64,000 nucleotides of DNA. It comes from Pseudomonas tohonis (GTDB lineage: Bacteria; Pseudomonadota; Gammaproteobacteria; Pseudomonadales; Pseudomonadaceae). The notes under the pieces were generated by a model. It had not been told where the DNA came from. It saw only the letters and a list, made by a program, of their open reading frames with translations, and ran no database searches. The stretch lies in contig NZ_AP023189.1 of assembly GCF_012767755.2 (NCBI RefSeq), forward strand, positions 4,652,001-4,716,000. Direction: 5' to 3'. Made by a program: the position numbers and the translations under genes. The stretch's first letter is position 1. Each line of letters begins with the position of its first letter. This document shows, one piece after another, positions 37,347-45,147 of this stretch.

Positions 37347-37366
37347 AAACGAGCCCTGTCGGGCTC
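37347..37366 (-). terminator. Terminator at the left end of the tailocin
   Basis: Read leftward: GAGCCC / GGGCTC arms with a 4-base loop, followed by GTTTTCCC. The stem overlaps the Rz1 stop codon by two bases. It marks the end of the long leftward transcription unit. Confidence 0.7.
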
Positions 37367-37625
37367 AGCGGCAAGCCCCGAGTGCGGCCAGCAGCTCACG
37401 CTCGTAACCGATGCGTTGCAGGCGCTCGGCACGCAGGACTTTCATCTGCTGGTCGATCGGCGCATCCAGCGCCAGCGAGTCGACCGCAAAGGCAGGGACA
37501 GCAGGGAGCGTGATCGCACAGGCGACCATCACCGGCACCTTCACCTCGACGAGACCGGCAACGCGAGGCTCATCGGAGGTACAACCAGACAGCGCAACGA
37601 GCACTGACAACCCGGCGAACCTCAT
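37365..37625 (-). CDS. Rz1-like outer-membrane spanin lipoprotein
   Basis: An 86-residue lipoprotein with a signal and lipobox LSGC (Cys at about 15). The mature part should sit in the outer membrane and meet the Rz protein to disrupt it at lysis. Its start overlaps the Rz stop by 4 bp (ATGA). Unlike lambda, where Rz1 is nested inside Rz, the two genes are almost separate here. Confidence 0.75.
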   Translation of the reverse strand: MRFAGLSVLVALSGCTSDEPRVAGLVEVKVPVMVACAITLPAVPAFAVDSLALDAPIDQQMKVLRAERLQRIGYERELLAALGACR

Positions 37626-38005
37626 TGCCCTCGCTCCCGCTTCAGCTCATCGGCAAAAGCCCGCCGCGCCGACTCGCAGGCATCGACACCCACCTGCGGC
37701 GGCTCCAGCATCACCCGGGCCGCCGCTGCGTAGTCCTGTCGTGCCACCTGGGCGGCCCGGACCTGCAACTGCTCGACCTGGCGAGCCCTTTCCGCCGCCC
37801 GGGCTTCCAGCTCGGCTAGAGCGGCATTCTGCTTTTGCAGCGCTAGCAAGCTGGCCTCGGCGCGGCTACGGGACTCAGCCAACTGCCGGCCCAGCTCCTC
37901 CAGCTGCGGACGATAAATACCAGCGGCACCCCAGGCCCCGAGCCCGACGAGCAACATCGCCATCAACCACAACGCCAGCCATTTCCAGAGAGCGACCGGG
38001 CTCAT
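37622..38005 (-). CDS. Rz-like inner-membrane spanin
   Basis: A 127-residue type II membrane protein: N-terminal helix (about 8-28), a long periplasmic coiled coil (about 33-85) rich in Glu, Ala and Arg, and a C-terminal region with C108. It works with the Rz1 lipoprotein to fuse inner and outer membranes at lysis. The start was chosen at MSPVALWKW, which overlaps the endolysin stop by 4 bp, giving a coupled endolysin-Rz-Rz1 cassette. Confidence 0.78.
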   Translation of the reverse strand: MSPVALWKWLALWLMAMLLVGLGAWGAAGIYRPQLEELGRQLAESRSRAEASLLALQKQNAALAELEARAAERARQVEQLQVRAAQVARQDYAAAARVMLEPPQVGVDACESARRAFADELKRERGQ

Positions 38006-38631
38006 TCCAGTGCCTCCCTGGCCTTGAGCCAAAGCGCCTTGCGCTCGGCCAAGCCGTTCAGCCCGCCATTGATTCGGCGGGTGATGCCTTCCAAGTCGCC
38101 GGCATCGGCCAGAGCATTCAGCCCATTGAATTGCCAGAACCAGGCGGCGGACAGCACCGCCGGCTCCGGCTGCAGCAGTAGATCCGGTTGCTCCAGCAGC
38201 GGCAGGCCCAAGGCCTCCCCGCAACGCTGGTACATGCCACGCCCGGTGATCTGCAACAGCCCCCTGCCCCGATAACGCCAACCATCACCCGACTCCTCCG
38301 AGCCATTGCCCATGCGATTGGCATAGACATGATTGGCGATCACCACCGGCCGCCTCTGGTAGGCCCGCGCCAGCGCATTGGGTTGCCCATCGGCACCCCG
38401 GAACCGCCCAGGCCAGGTGGCCGCAAGGCCTGCTGCGCTGTAGTTGAGGTTCTCCGCAAGACGGGAGAAGCCAGCGGACTCATGGGCGCACTGGGCCAGG
38501 AAGGCGGATTGGCGGACGGGGGTTGAGATGGAGAAGAGCGGCAGAGCCTGGTCAAGGGCAGAAATGAAAACGCCCGCATCGGGGCGGGCGTTAGGAGATA
38601 ACTGCAGTAGAAGATGTTCAATTTTTCTCAT
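38002..38631 (-). CDS. Tailocin endolysin, glycoside hydrolase family 19
   Basis: A 209-residue GH19 (chitinase-like) muramidase that degrades peptidoglycan for tailocin release. The catalytic glutamate lies in AQCAHESAGF, and the family motif RGRGLLQITGRGMY comes later. There is no signal peptide, so it needs a holin. Its N-terminus (MRKIEHLLLQLSPNA) matches the start of pyocin lytic enzymes in layout. The ribosome site is weak. A strong terminator-like hairpin sits at codons 14-21 of the frame (see separate entry). Confidence 0.87.
   Translation of the reverse strand: MRKIEHLLLQLSPNARPDAGVFISALDQALPLFSISTPVRQSAFLAQCAHESAGFSRLAENLNYSAAGLAATWPGRFRGADGQPNALARAYQRRPVVIANHVYANRMGNGSEESGDGWRYRGRGLLQITGRGMYQRCGEALGLPLLEQPDLLLQPEPAVLSAAWFWQFNGLNALADAGDLEGITRRINGGLNGLAERKALWLKAREALE
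38566..38592 (-). terminator. Terminator-like hairpin inside the endolysin reading frame
   Basis: Read leftward: AACGCCCGC / GCGGGCGTT, a perfect 9-bp stem with a 6-base loop (CCCGAT), then TTCATTTC. It lies 40-65 bases inside the endolysin coding sequence (residues NARPDAGVF). Form and strength match an intrinsic terminator, which is unusual within a gene and would reduce endolysin transcription unless polymerase is antiterminated. Confidence 0.6.
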
Positions 38632-38738
38632 GTTTCAATAAACGCCCCTCATGGTACAGATCTGCTTAAAACCCAGGACTACTGATCAATAAATCAGAAT
38701 TCATTACCACCACTAAGAGGGTGTAACGCATAACTACC

Positions 38739-40046
38739 TCAGTACCCGATTGCGAACCAGTGATAACCAATGGAAGGCATGTTGGTCCCATAGCCGTTCA
38801 ATCGAAATTGCGCAGTACTCACCTTTTGTGCGCCAGCAGTAACAAAATAACCCGCCCCTGATTGCCCACCGTCCGCGGTTACGGAAACATTCATATTGAG
38901 ATTCGGGAAGGGGATAGGAAACGTAATAAGTGCAGTCAAGTCGTCAAGGGAACCACTGTAGTAACCCCACTGGAAAATCACCCCTCCAAGCCATGAAGGA
39001 AAAGAGATATAGCCGTTGACACCCAAGCTCGCAGAAAATCCTGCCCGCAGTTTCTTGGGCGTAACTATGGTTGCATCGTCCGTGCCAGCGTTGGTCTGTG
39101 CCTGAGTTGCAGTCTTAGCTAAGCCAAGCACTGACTCGGTTGCCTGAACAAGCCGAACATAGATCGCTTGAGCGACTCGTAATGGCGTCATCGGCTTGAA
39201 GTTATCGGAGCCCGCCTCCGCTTCGGCTTGGGTAGCAGCACTGATACCGTAATCGGCCAATGTGCTTGGGTTATTACCCGCAGTTATGCGGCCGTAGCGA
39301 TCCACTGTAAGCGATCGATAGGTACCAGGATTAACTCCGGTGTAGCCCGCTACCATTTCGAAAGCAAGGCCAGTAGAGCCCAAGACAATTGGTCCGTCGG
39401 TTGCCAGTTGCCAGAGGCTATTGAGCTGGGAGTTTCCGCTCTCGATATGAATCAGCATCCCTGGTTGAACTTTGTTACTGCTGTCAGCGTCACTAGCACG
39501 AACCCAAGCGGTTGAGGACACCACATAAATCCCGTTAGCCGCCTCCAGATTCTGATTTTTTACTAGAACCCTGTCGCCATCGAGCACATTAATTCCGTCA
39601 ATAATCTGCAAGCCACTCAAGTTGAGGTTGGCGGTACTGGCCACTCGTACTCGGACCTTTATTCCAATACCTCCTAACTGCTCTTGGATCAGCGTAACCA
39701 AGGCGTCTCGGCTCAGCGCAGTCTCCACCCAGTCCGAAGGAGTCTGAGAAGGTCTCTTCCCAGAGCTACTGACCTTGGCTTTCCACACTTTGTCGCTCTC
39801 TTGCACATGAGCACCTATCGGGTAGTCCTCTGTTGGCGACCATTCGGAAATGCCCTTCTGCAATAGATAACGAACAGCTTCATCACTGCGCTTGAACAGC
39901 GCGTTGAACCACTCCATCGGCGGAATGCCGTCAGTCTGGTCGAAAGCAATGCCCCAGCCACGGGCGATATCAGGGAAGTTTTCCAACTCCCCAGGCTTGG
40001 CCCCCGAGGCGAAGACCGTCTCGTTGGGGCGATTGTATTGAGTCAT
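38739..40046 (-). CDS. Tail fibre protein 3 (variant C-terminus, no chaperone gene)
   Basis: A 435-residue fibre whose first about 125 residues match fibres 1 and 2 (MTQYNRPNETVFASGAKPG..., with FPDI, WFNALFKRSDEAVRYLL, EWVETAL), the part that should attach to the baseplate. After QEQLGG it diverges completely. A region with GDRVLVKNQ and DRYGRITAG repeats is followed by the C-terminal domain typical of gp53-like fibre tips (YISFPSWLGGVIFQWGYY). It has no tail-collar domain and no assembly chaperone after it. The base composition is more AT-rich than neighbouring genes, suggesting transfer. Confidence 0.85.
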   Translation of the reverse strand: MTQYNRPNETVFASGAKPGELENFPDIARGWGIAFDQTDGIPPMEWFNALFKRSDEAVRYLLQKGISEWSPTEDYPIGAHVQESDKVWKAKVSSSGKRPSQTPSDWVETALSRDALVTLIQEQLGGIGIKVRVRVASTANLNLSGLQIIDGINVLDGDRVLVKNQNLEAANGIYVVSSTAWVRASDADSSNKVQPGMLIHIESGNSQLNSLWQLATDGPIVLGSTGLAFEMVAGYTGVNPGTYRSLTVDRYGRITAGNNPSTLADYGISAATQAEAEAGSDNFKPMTPLRVAQAIYVRLVQATESVLGLAKTATQAQTNAGTDDATIVTPKKLRAGFSASLGVNGYISFPSWLGGVIFQWGYYSGSLDDLTALITFPIPFPNLNMNVSVTADGGQSGAGYFVTAGAQKVSTAQFRLNGYGTNMPSIGYHWFAIGY

Positions 40047-40079
40047 GGTAAAACCTCGTTCGATTCGTTTGCTAGAAAA

Positions 40080-40102
40080 CCACCCGGCGATTGGCCGGGT
40101 GG
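40080..40102 (-). terminator. Terminator-like hairpin just upstream of fibre 3
   Basis: Read leftward: CCACCCGGC / GCCGGGTGG, a perfect 9-bp stem with loop CAATC, then TTTTCTAGC, ending about 27 bases before the fibre 3 start and just before its ribosome site. Confidence 0.65.
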
Positions 40103-40237
40103 CTGAGCGGTGCCTCCCCTCTTGCGGGTTCGGTCTGCCGCCCGAAAATAAAGGTGGTCAGTCACCCCACCGAAAACGAATCGACGAACTTCATGCCTTC
40201 GATACAAGCCGACAACGAATCGGCCAGCTCAGTAATG

Positions 40238-40262
40238 AAAACGGCCCGCAGTGTGCAGGCCG
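40238..40262 (-). terminator. Intrinsic terminator after fibre 2 chaperone
   Basis: Read leftward: CGGCCTGC / GCGGGCCG, an 8-bp stem with one U-G pair, loop ACACT, then TTTTCATT. It lies 43 bp after the chaperone stop. Confidence 0.7.
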
Positions 40263-40304
40263 AAAAAAGCATTAATTTGAATAATTGCTAATTGTTCATG
40301 CTCC

Positions 40305-40802
40305 CTACCCCCACCATTTATCGTCGGTGTAATCGCTCGGGATAATCTCCATATCCTTTAATCGGCGCCCCGCGTAAATCAGGGATTGCTTGCGCTCAGC
40401 AACTGCCTTAGCGAGCGCCACGACCGTTGGGGCGTCCATGGGAACCCGACTATTGTCTACCGCGATCCAGACAAAATCCCTTTCCGGGTCAAACCAGCGC
40501 AAATTACCAGGCGAGATACCATTGGCCATCGCCATAAACGCCAGTTGAGCAGCCTCGATGATGTTCGAGTGATCGGCTGACCGGGACTGGAACAGATAGC
40601 CCTCGAACTGAATGCCATCCTTAATGCGGCGATCGCGCTCGACGTCTACATCGACCGGTCTCGGTCGCCGAGTTGGGTTCAGATGGGCCTCGACCTCACC
40701 GGCACTCATGGGAACAAGCTCCTGAGCGATCAGTTGATCTTGGGAACCATCTTGCTCATAAGCGAAAACCGCCCCATTTTTTATATGTCGAAAATATTTC
40801 AT
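40305..40802 (-). CDS. Tail fibre assembly chaperone 2
   Basis: A 165-residue tail-fibre assembly protein (DUF4376-type C-terminus, DVERDRRIKDGIQFEGYLFQSR). Its start overlaps the fibre 2 stop (TAATG), so the two are coupled. Length equals that of chaperone 1 and the sequence is clearly related but diverged, which fits co-evolution with its own fibre tip. Confidence 0.82.
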   Translation of the reverse strand: MKYFRHIKNGAVFAYEQDGSQDQLIAQELVPMSAGEVEAHLNPTRRPRPVDVDVERDRRIKDGIQFEGYLFQSRSADHSNIIEAAQLAFMAMANGISPGNLRWFDPERDFVWIAVDNSRVPMDAPTVVALAKAVAERKQSLIYAGRRLKDMEIIPSDYTDDKWWG

Positions 40803-42769
40803 TAGCGAAGCTCCGCCCAATATTGGAGAGTATTGCCGCTCGGCGACCCAGCATTGCCACTCACCATGTAGGTCGCTCCCGGAGGGACGAGGAATGTCTG
40901 GGTGTATGTAATAGCGGTAGGTTGATCCCACCAACCGATCACCACACCATTGACGTATATGGAGGAGGCGTAAGAACCGTTGTCGTATAGGGCGACACTC
41001 ACTGCTATCGAACGCCCGGTAGTGTTCGTATAGGTTGTATTGGTGGCACGAGTTGCCTTCAGATCCTGCCAAGCCTGGCCCTCTCCAATAGTGCGCGGGC
41101 GGGCTTCAAGAGCCTCCACACGCGTTACCAGAGTCGCGTAGGTTGTGGACAGCGCTGCAGCGTCGATAGTGCCTGAGTTAGCGATACCACCGCCCATCCT
41201 GATGATCCAGCAGCCAGCCGTGTTCAGAGGACGGTTTTCGGCAGCAGTAGGCACAACGCGGGATGCATCAAAGCTCAGGAGTGCCCCGCCAGAGGCCCCA
41301 ACCGGGCTATTACCGACACTCTCAGCACTGAATGCGCCTAAAGGAGCTGAACCGACAATTTTCGCCCCAGCGCCGGTTATGTTTCGAATAGCGTCTCCTT
41401 GGATCAAACCCGGAGTGCCGCTGGAAAGCGCACCATCACCGCGCATAAACAGAGCCCCAAGCGACCCCGCCGCCTTGCCGTTGTAGTCGGGCATGCGGAA
41501 CGTTGTACTCCCATCGCCTTCCGTGAACATGCCCCGCTGAGATGGATCACTGCTCCAGAGTGCTTCGGTTGTTTTAGGCACTTTTCCTTCGCTCACCGTC
41601 GCCCAGACATCGGGATACAGAGCCCGACTCAGCAGCTGGCCATCTGCCGGCGCCCAGCCGGCAGGAATGGAACTGCGGAAGGACCACCACATCACCGAAG
41701 CGGCGGGCAAACCCGTTCCCTGCGTGTTGTCTGCATGCAGAATCGAACGCCAGGGAGACCAGATGCCGCCACCCAGAAGACGAAACTTCATCGTCACCAA
41801 CGAAGTGTCGGCGCCACTCACATAGGGCAGTGCAACCTGGATCAGGTTTGAGGAGTAGCGAACCACCAGCAACCAGTAGTAATTGGTCGTACCGCTCCCC
41901 TTCTGCATGGCTGCCTGACCATCAGGGTGGTTGGCGTTCCTCGCACCAGCAGCGCCCCCCAGCAGCCGGGGATACCAACCCGGTTCAAGTACTGCGTTGA
42001 AATCGGTTTGCGAGTCCGTCGTGCTGGCCGCTGGAACAGTACCGCCAGCCGGCGTCATCAGTACCTGGAGCGGCGTATTGGCCGTCGGCGTGCCACCTGC
42101 TCCACTCACGTAGACCACCGGCACCGAGCGATAGGAGCCGCTGTCCACCAAGTCCCCAGTGACGCGGAAGCGGTGAGCAACAGTGCCACCTGAACGGCTC
42201 TGGACGCAGAGAGTGTCGCCAGCCCGCAAGAGGCCCACGATGCGGCTGTAGTCCAGGCCTTCGGCGCTGGACTTGGCGATCAGCAACGATGTGGCATCGG
42301 CCGGGTTGGTGGTGTTCAGCGCCAGGTAACCGTTGGCTACGCCACCCGAGGTGGCACTGCTCCACTGCCACTGGCCGAAGTTGATGGTGCCGCCACCCAG
42401 CTGCTCCTGGATCAGCGTTTTCAGAGCCTCTCGAGTCAGCGCAGTCTCGACCCACTCGGTCGGGTTGAGGGACGGCCGCTTTCCAACACTGCCCACCTTC
42501 GCCTTCCAGATCTTGCCGCCTTCCTGCACATGGGCATCAACCGGGTAGTCCTCAGTGTTGGACCACTCGGCAATCCCGCGTTGCAGCAGATAGCGCACGG
42601 CTTCGTCGCTGCGCTTGAACAAGGCGTTGAACCACTCCATTGGCGGGATGCCGGTGGTCTGGTCGAAGGTCACCCCCCAGCCTCGAGTGATATCGGGGAA
42701 GCTTTCCAGCTCTCCGGGTTTGGCACCCGAAGCAAAGACCATTTCGTTGGGGCGATTGTATTGAGTCAT
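40802..42769 (-). CDS. Tail fibre protein 2 (tail-collar type, longest)
   Basis: A 655-residue fibre. The first about 250 residues are very similar to fibre 1 (baseplate attachment and shaft, up to about LQVLMTPAG). A variable middle (about 255-350) is present only here, then a phage tail-collar domain (SSIPAGWAPADGQLLSRALYPDVWA..., RMPDYNGKAAGSLGALFMRG) and a distinct C-terminal tip ending YWAELR. It begins with a GAGG ribosome site after the inter-cassette repeat, and is coupled to chaperone 2. It should bind a different surface target from fibre 1. Confidence 0.87.
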   Translation of the reverse strand: MTQYNRPNEMVFASGAKPGELESFPDITRGWGVTFDQTTGIPPMEWFNALFKRSDEAVRYLLQRGIAEWSNTEDYPVDAHVQEGGKIWKAKVGSVGKRPSLNPTEWVETALTREALKTLIQEQLGGGTINFGQWQWSSATSGGVANGYLALNTTNPADATSLLIAKSSAEGLDYSRIVGLLRAGDTLCVQSRSGGTVAHRFRVTGDLVDSGSYRSVPVVYVSGAGGTPTANTPLQVLMTPAGGTVPAASTTDSQTDFNAVLEPGWYPRLLGGAAGARNANHPDGQAAMQKGSGTTNYYWLLVVRYSSNLIQVALPYVSGADTSLVTMKFRLLGGGIWSPWRSILHADNTQGTGLPAASVMWWSFRSSIPAGWAPADGQLLSRALYPDVWATVSEGKVPKTTEALWSSDPSQRGMFTEGDGSTTFRMPDYNGKAAGSLGALFMRGDGALSSGTPGLIQGDAIRNITGAGAKIVGSAPLGAFSAESVGNSPVGASGGALLSFDASRVVPTAAENRPLNTAGCWIIRMGGGIANSGTIDAAALSTTYATLVTRVEALEARPRTIGEGQAWQDLKATRATNTTYTNTTGRSIAVSVALYDNGSYASSIYVNGVVIGWWDQPTAITYTQTFLVPPGATYMVSGNAGSPSGNTLQYWAELR

Positions 42770-42802
42770 GGGTAAACCTCGTTCGATTCGTTTGCTAGAA
42801 AA

Positions 42803-42823
42803 CCACCGGTGGTCACCAGGTGG
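42803..42823 (-). terminator. Terminator-like hairpin just upstream of fibre 2
   Basis: Read leftward: CCACC and TGG arms pairing with CCA and GGTGG with a 2-base bulge, then TTTTCTAGC. It ends about 30 bases before the fibre 2 start. It is weaker than the copy at 40080. Confidence 0.5.
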
Positions 42824-42950
42824 CTGAACGGCGCCGGCCCTATAGGGATTCGGTCTGCCGCCCGGAAATAAAGGTGGTCAGGTACCCCACCGAAAACGAA
42901 TCAACGAACGCCAAGCGCTCGATACAAACCGACAACGAGTCGGTCGGAAA

Positions 42951-42977
42951 AGAAAACGGCCCGCGAAGTGCGGGCCG
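42951..42977 (-). terminator. Intrinsic terminator after fibre 1 chaperone
   Basis: Read leftward: CGGCCCGC / GCGGGCCG, a perfect 8-bp stem with loop ACTTC, then TTTTCTTTTCC. It lies 33 bp after the chaperone 1 stop and is a textbook intrinsic terminator. Confidence 0.85.
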
Positions 42978-43009
42978 CAAATAAGCGTTACATCAGCCGA
43001 TCAGGCCTA

Positions 43010-43507
43010 TCACGGCCACCACTTGTCATCGACGTAGTCACCGGGGATCGTCTCCATATCCTTCAACTGGCGCCCCGCATGGATAAGTGCCTGCTTGCGA
43101 GCGATCACTGCCTTGCCAAGATCCACGACAGTCGGGGCATCCATGGGCACCTGGCTGTTGTCGGCCGCGATCCAGGTGAAGTCCTGGTTCGGGTCCGACC
43201 AGCGCAGGTTGCCCGGCCTGGCGCCTCCGGCCACGGCCATGAAAGCCAGCTGGGCAGCCCCGATAATATTCTCGTGGTCACTCGGCCTGGACTGGAACAG
43301 AGTGCCCTGGAACTCGAAGCCAGCAGTCATGCGACGGTCACGCTCGACATCTACATCGGCTGCAGTCGGCTGCCGGACCGGGTTGATATGCAACTCGACT
43401 TCAGCGGCGGTCATGGGAACCAGTTCCTTGCTGATCAGGTGATCCTGGGAACCGTCTTTTTCGTAGGCGAAAACCTCGCCACTCTGGGTATTTCGAAAGA
43501 ATTTCAT
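43010..43507 (-). CDS. Tail fibre assembly chaperone 1
   Basis: A 165-residue tail-fibre assembly protein beginning MKFFRNTQSGEVFAYEKDG, with the same domain layout as chaperone 2 (PMTAAEVELHIN, then DVERDRRMTAGFEFQGTLFQSR). The ATG overlaps the fibre 1 stop (TAATG). It is expected to fold or trimerise fibre 1. Confidence 0.84.
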   Translation of the reverse strand: MKFFRNTQSGEVFAYEKDGSQDHLISKELVPMTAAEVELHINPVRQPTAADVDVERDRRMTAGFEFQGTLFQSRPSDHENIIGAAQLAFMAVAGGARPGNLRWSDPNQDFTWIAADNSQVPMDAPTVVDLGKAVIARKQALIHAGRQLKDMETIPGDYVDDKWWP

Positions 43508-45147
43508 TAGCGAAGCTCCGCCCAAACTGCGTTCACAGTATTAGTAAAAATGATCGAATAAGTACCACCATTTGGAACAACAAAGGCCGCATGAAAGCCG
43601 CCGTCCGTTAATGTCAAGCCGTTGCAAATAGCAGTAATAGCGCCGTTGCGCATGCTGGCATGCACGACGATCGGCCGCCCGGTCGTGTTGGTATAGGTGG
43701 TGCCGGAAACTCGGCTGGTAGTCAGGTTCTGCCAAGTCTGTCCATCACCCGGAGCCCGGGGCCGAGCCTCCAGAGAGTCCACGCGAGTGATCAACGCAGC
43801 GTGAGACGAGGACAGCGCCGCAGCATCAATGGTCCCCGCATTGGCAACGTTGTTGCCCATCTTGATGATCCAGCAACCAGTGACGTTGACCGGACGGGTC
43901 TCTGCAGCAGTACGTGGCACGCCGTTTACACCATCGGGAGCGGAATTGGTGATGAACGCATCTCCCGCGGTCTCCGTGGTGCCGTCTCTGTAGCCAGAGG
44001 AGATGTTGGACACCCAACCGGCCCCCGCATTGCCGTAGCCCGTGTAAGCCGTACTGTATTGGTGGTAGTGCCAGTGTCCCTGGAAAGCATCACGCTGGAT
44101 CACGCCGGCGACGGCCGCCGACAATCCACCATCCCCCCTCTGGAATAGCGCCCCGATCGACCCCGCGGCCTTGCCGTTGTAGTCGGGCATACGGAATGTG
44201 GTGCTGCCATCACCCTCGGTGAACATGCCACGCCGCGATGTATCGCTGCTCCAGATCGCTTCGGTGGTCTTGGGGACCTTACCGTCCCGGATGGCCGCCC
44301 ACACATCGGGATACAGAGCACGGCTGAGCAGTTGGCCGTCCGCCGGCGCACTGCCAGCGGGGATGCTGCTGCGGCTCATCCACCACTGGACAGAGAGCAC
44401 AGGCATGCCCGCATCCGAAGCCCCCGCCGGCGTCAGCAACACCTGCAGCGAAGCATTCGCCGCCGGCACGCCACCCGCCCCGCCGACGTAAGTCACCGGC
44501 ACCGAGCGATAGGTCCCGCTGTCCACCAGTTCCCCGGTGACACGGAAACGGTGGACCACACTGCCGCCATCGCGACTCTGGAAGCAGATGGTGTCCCCGG
44601 CCCGCAGGATGCCGAGGCCCCGGCTGTAGTCCAGCCCTTCGTTGCTGGACTTGGCGATCAGCAGCGCCGTGGCATTGGCCGGAGTTGAATTATTCAACGC
44701 GAGGTAGCCGCTGGCCGGCGCGCCAGAGGTTGCAGCGCTCCACAGCCATTGGCCGAAGTTCAGGGTCCCGCCCCCTAGCTGCTCCTGAATCAGTGTCTTC
44801 AGGGCATCACGGGTCAGCGCCGTCTCCACCCACTCGGTGGGGTTGATCGACGGCCGCTTACCAACGTTCGCCGCCTTCGCCTTCCACACCTTGCCGCCCT
44901 CCTGCACGTGGGCGCCGGTCGGGTAGTCCTCGGTGGTGGACCACTCGCCGATGCCGCGTTGCAGCAGGTAGCGCACGGCTTCATCGCTGCGCTTGAACAG
45001 GGCGTTGAACCATTCCATCGGCGGAACGCCGGTGGTCTGGTCGAAGGTCACCCCCCAGCCGCGGGGGATGTCGGGGAAGCTCTGGAGCTCACCCGGCTTG
45101 GCGCCGGAAGCGAAGACCAGTTCGTCGGGACGGGTGTATTGCGTCAT
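43507..45147 (-). CDS. Tail fibre protein 1 (tail-collar type, in the main operon)
   Basis: A 546-residue receptor-binding fibre. The conserved N-terminal about 125 residues are shared with the other two fibres, the shaft domain to about 240 is shared with fibre 2, then a tail-collar domain (SSIPAGSAPADGQLLSRALYPDVWA, RMPDYNGKAAGSIGALFQRG) and a unique tip (about 330-546). It is the only fibre joined to the tail operon without a terminator: its start overlaps the DUF2612 stop (ATGA). It is therefore likely the default fibre. Confidence 0.88.
   Translation of the reverse strand: MTQYTRPDELVFASGAKPGELQSFPDIPRGWGVTFDQTTGVPPMEWFNALFKRSDEAVRYLLQRGIGEWSTTEDYPTGAHVQEGGKVWKAKAANVGKRPSINPTEWVETALTRDALKTLIQEQLGGGTLNFGQWLWSAATSGAPASGYLALNNSTPANATALLIAKSSNEGLDYSRGLGILRAGDTICFQSRDGGSVVHRFRVTGELVDSGTYRSVPVTYVGGAGGVPAANASLQVLLTPAGASDAGMPVLSVQWWMSRSSIPAGSAPADGQLLSRALYPDVWAAIRDGKVPKTTEAIWSSDTSRRGMFTEGDGSTTFRMPDYNGKAAGSIGALFQRGDGGLSAAVAGVIQRDAFQGHWHYHQYSTAYTGYGNAGAGWVSNISSGYRDGTTETAGDAFITNSAPDGVNGVPRTAAETRPVNVTGCWIIKMGNNVANAGTIDAAALSSSHAALITRVDSLEARPRAPGDGQTWQNLTTSRVSGTTYTNTTGRPIVVHASMRNGAITAICNGLTLTDGGFHAAFVVPNGGTYSIIFTNTVNAVWAELR

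Larger units (their letters stand above)
40047..40262. repeat. Inter-cassette repeat, copy B (between fibre 2 chaperone and fibre 3)
   Basis: This about 215-bp stretch is clearly homologous to 42,770-42,977. Shared blocks are AACCTCGTTCGATTCGTTTG next to the start codon, GGTTCGGTCTGCCGCCCG, AAATAAAGGTGGTCAG, CACCCCACCGAAAACGAATC and GATACAAGCCGACAACGA. Each copy has a hairpin near the fibre start and a terminator near the chaperone stop. The direct repeats could recombine to lose or gain a fibre cassette. Confidence 0.85.
42770..42977. repeat. Inter-cassette repeat, copy A (between fibre 1 chaperone and fibre 2)
   Basis: Homologous to 40,047-40,262 over its whole length, with the same two hairpin positions. 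The hairpin near the fibre start differs in sequence between copies (CCACCCGGC versus CCACCTGG on one side) but stays foldable. That points to selection on structure rather than only recent duplication. Confidence 0.85.

Noticed and set aside
38739..45147. Invertible fibre switch (shufflon-like)
   Set aside because: All fibre and chaperone genes and both repeats are in the same orientation and no invertase gene is present.
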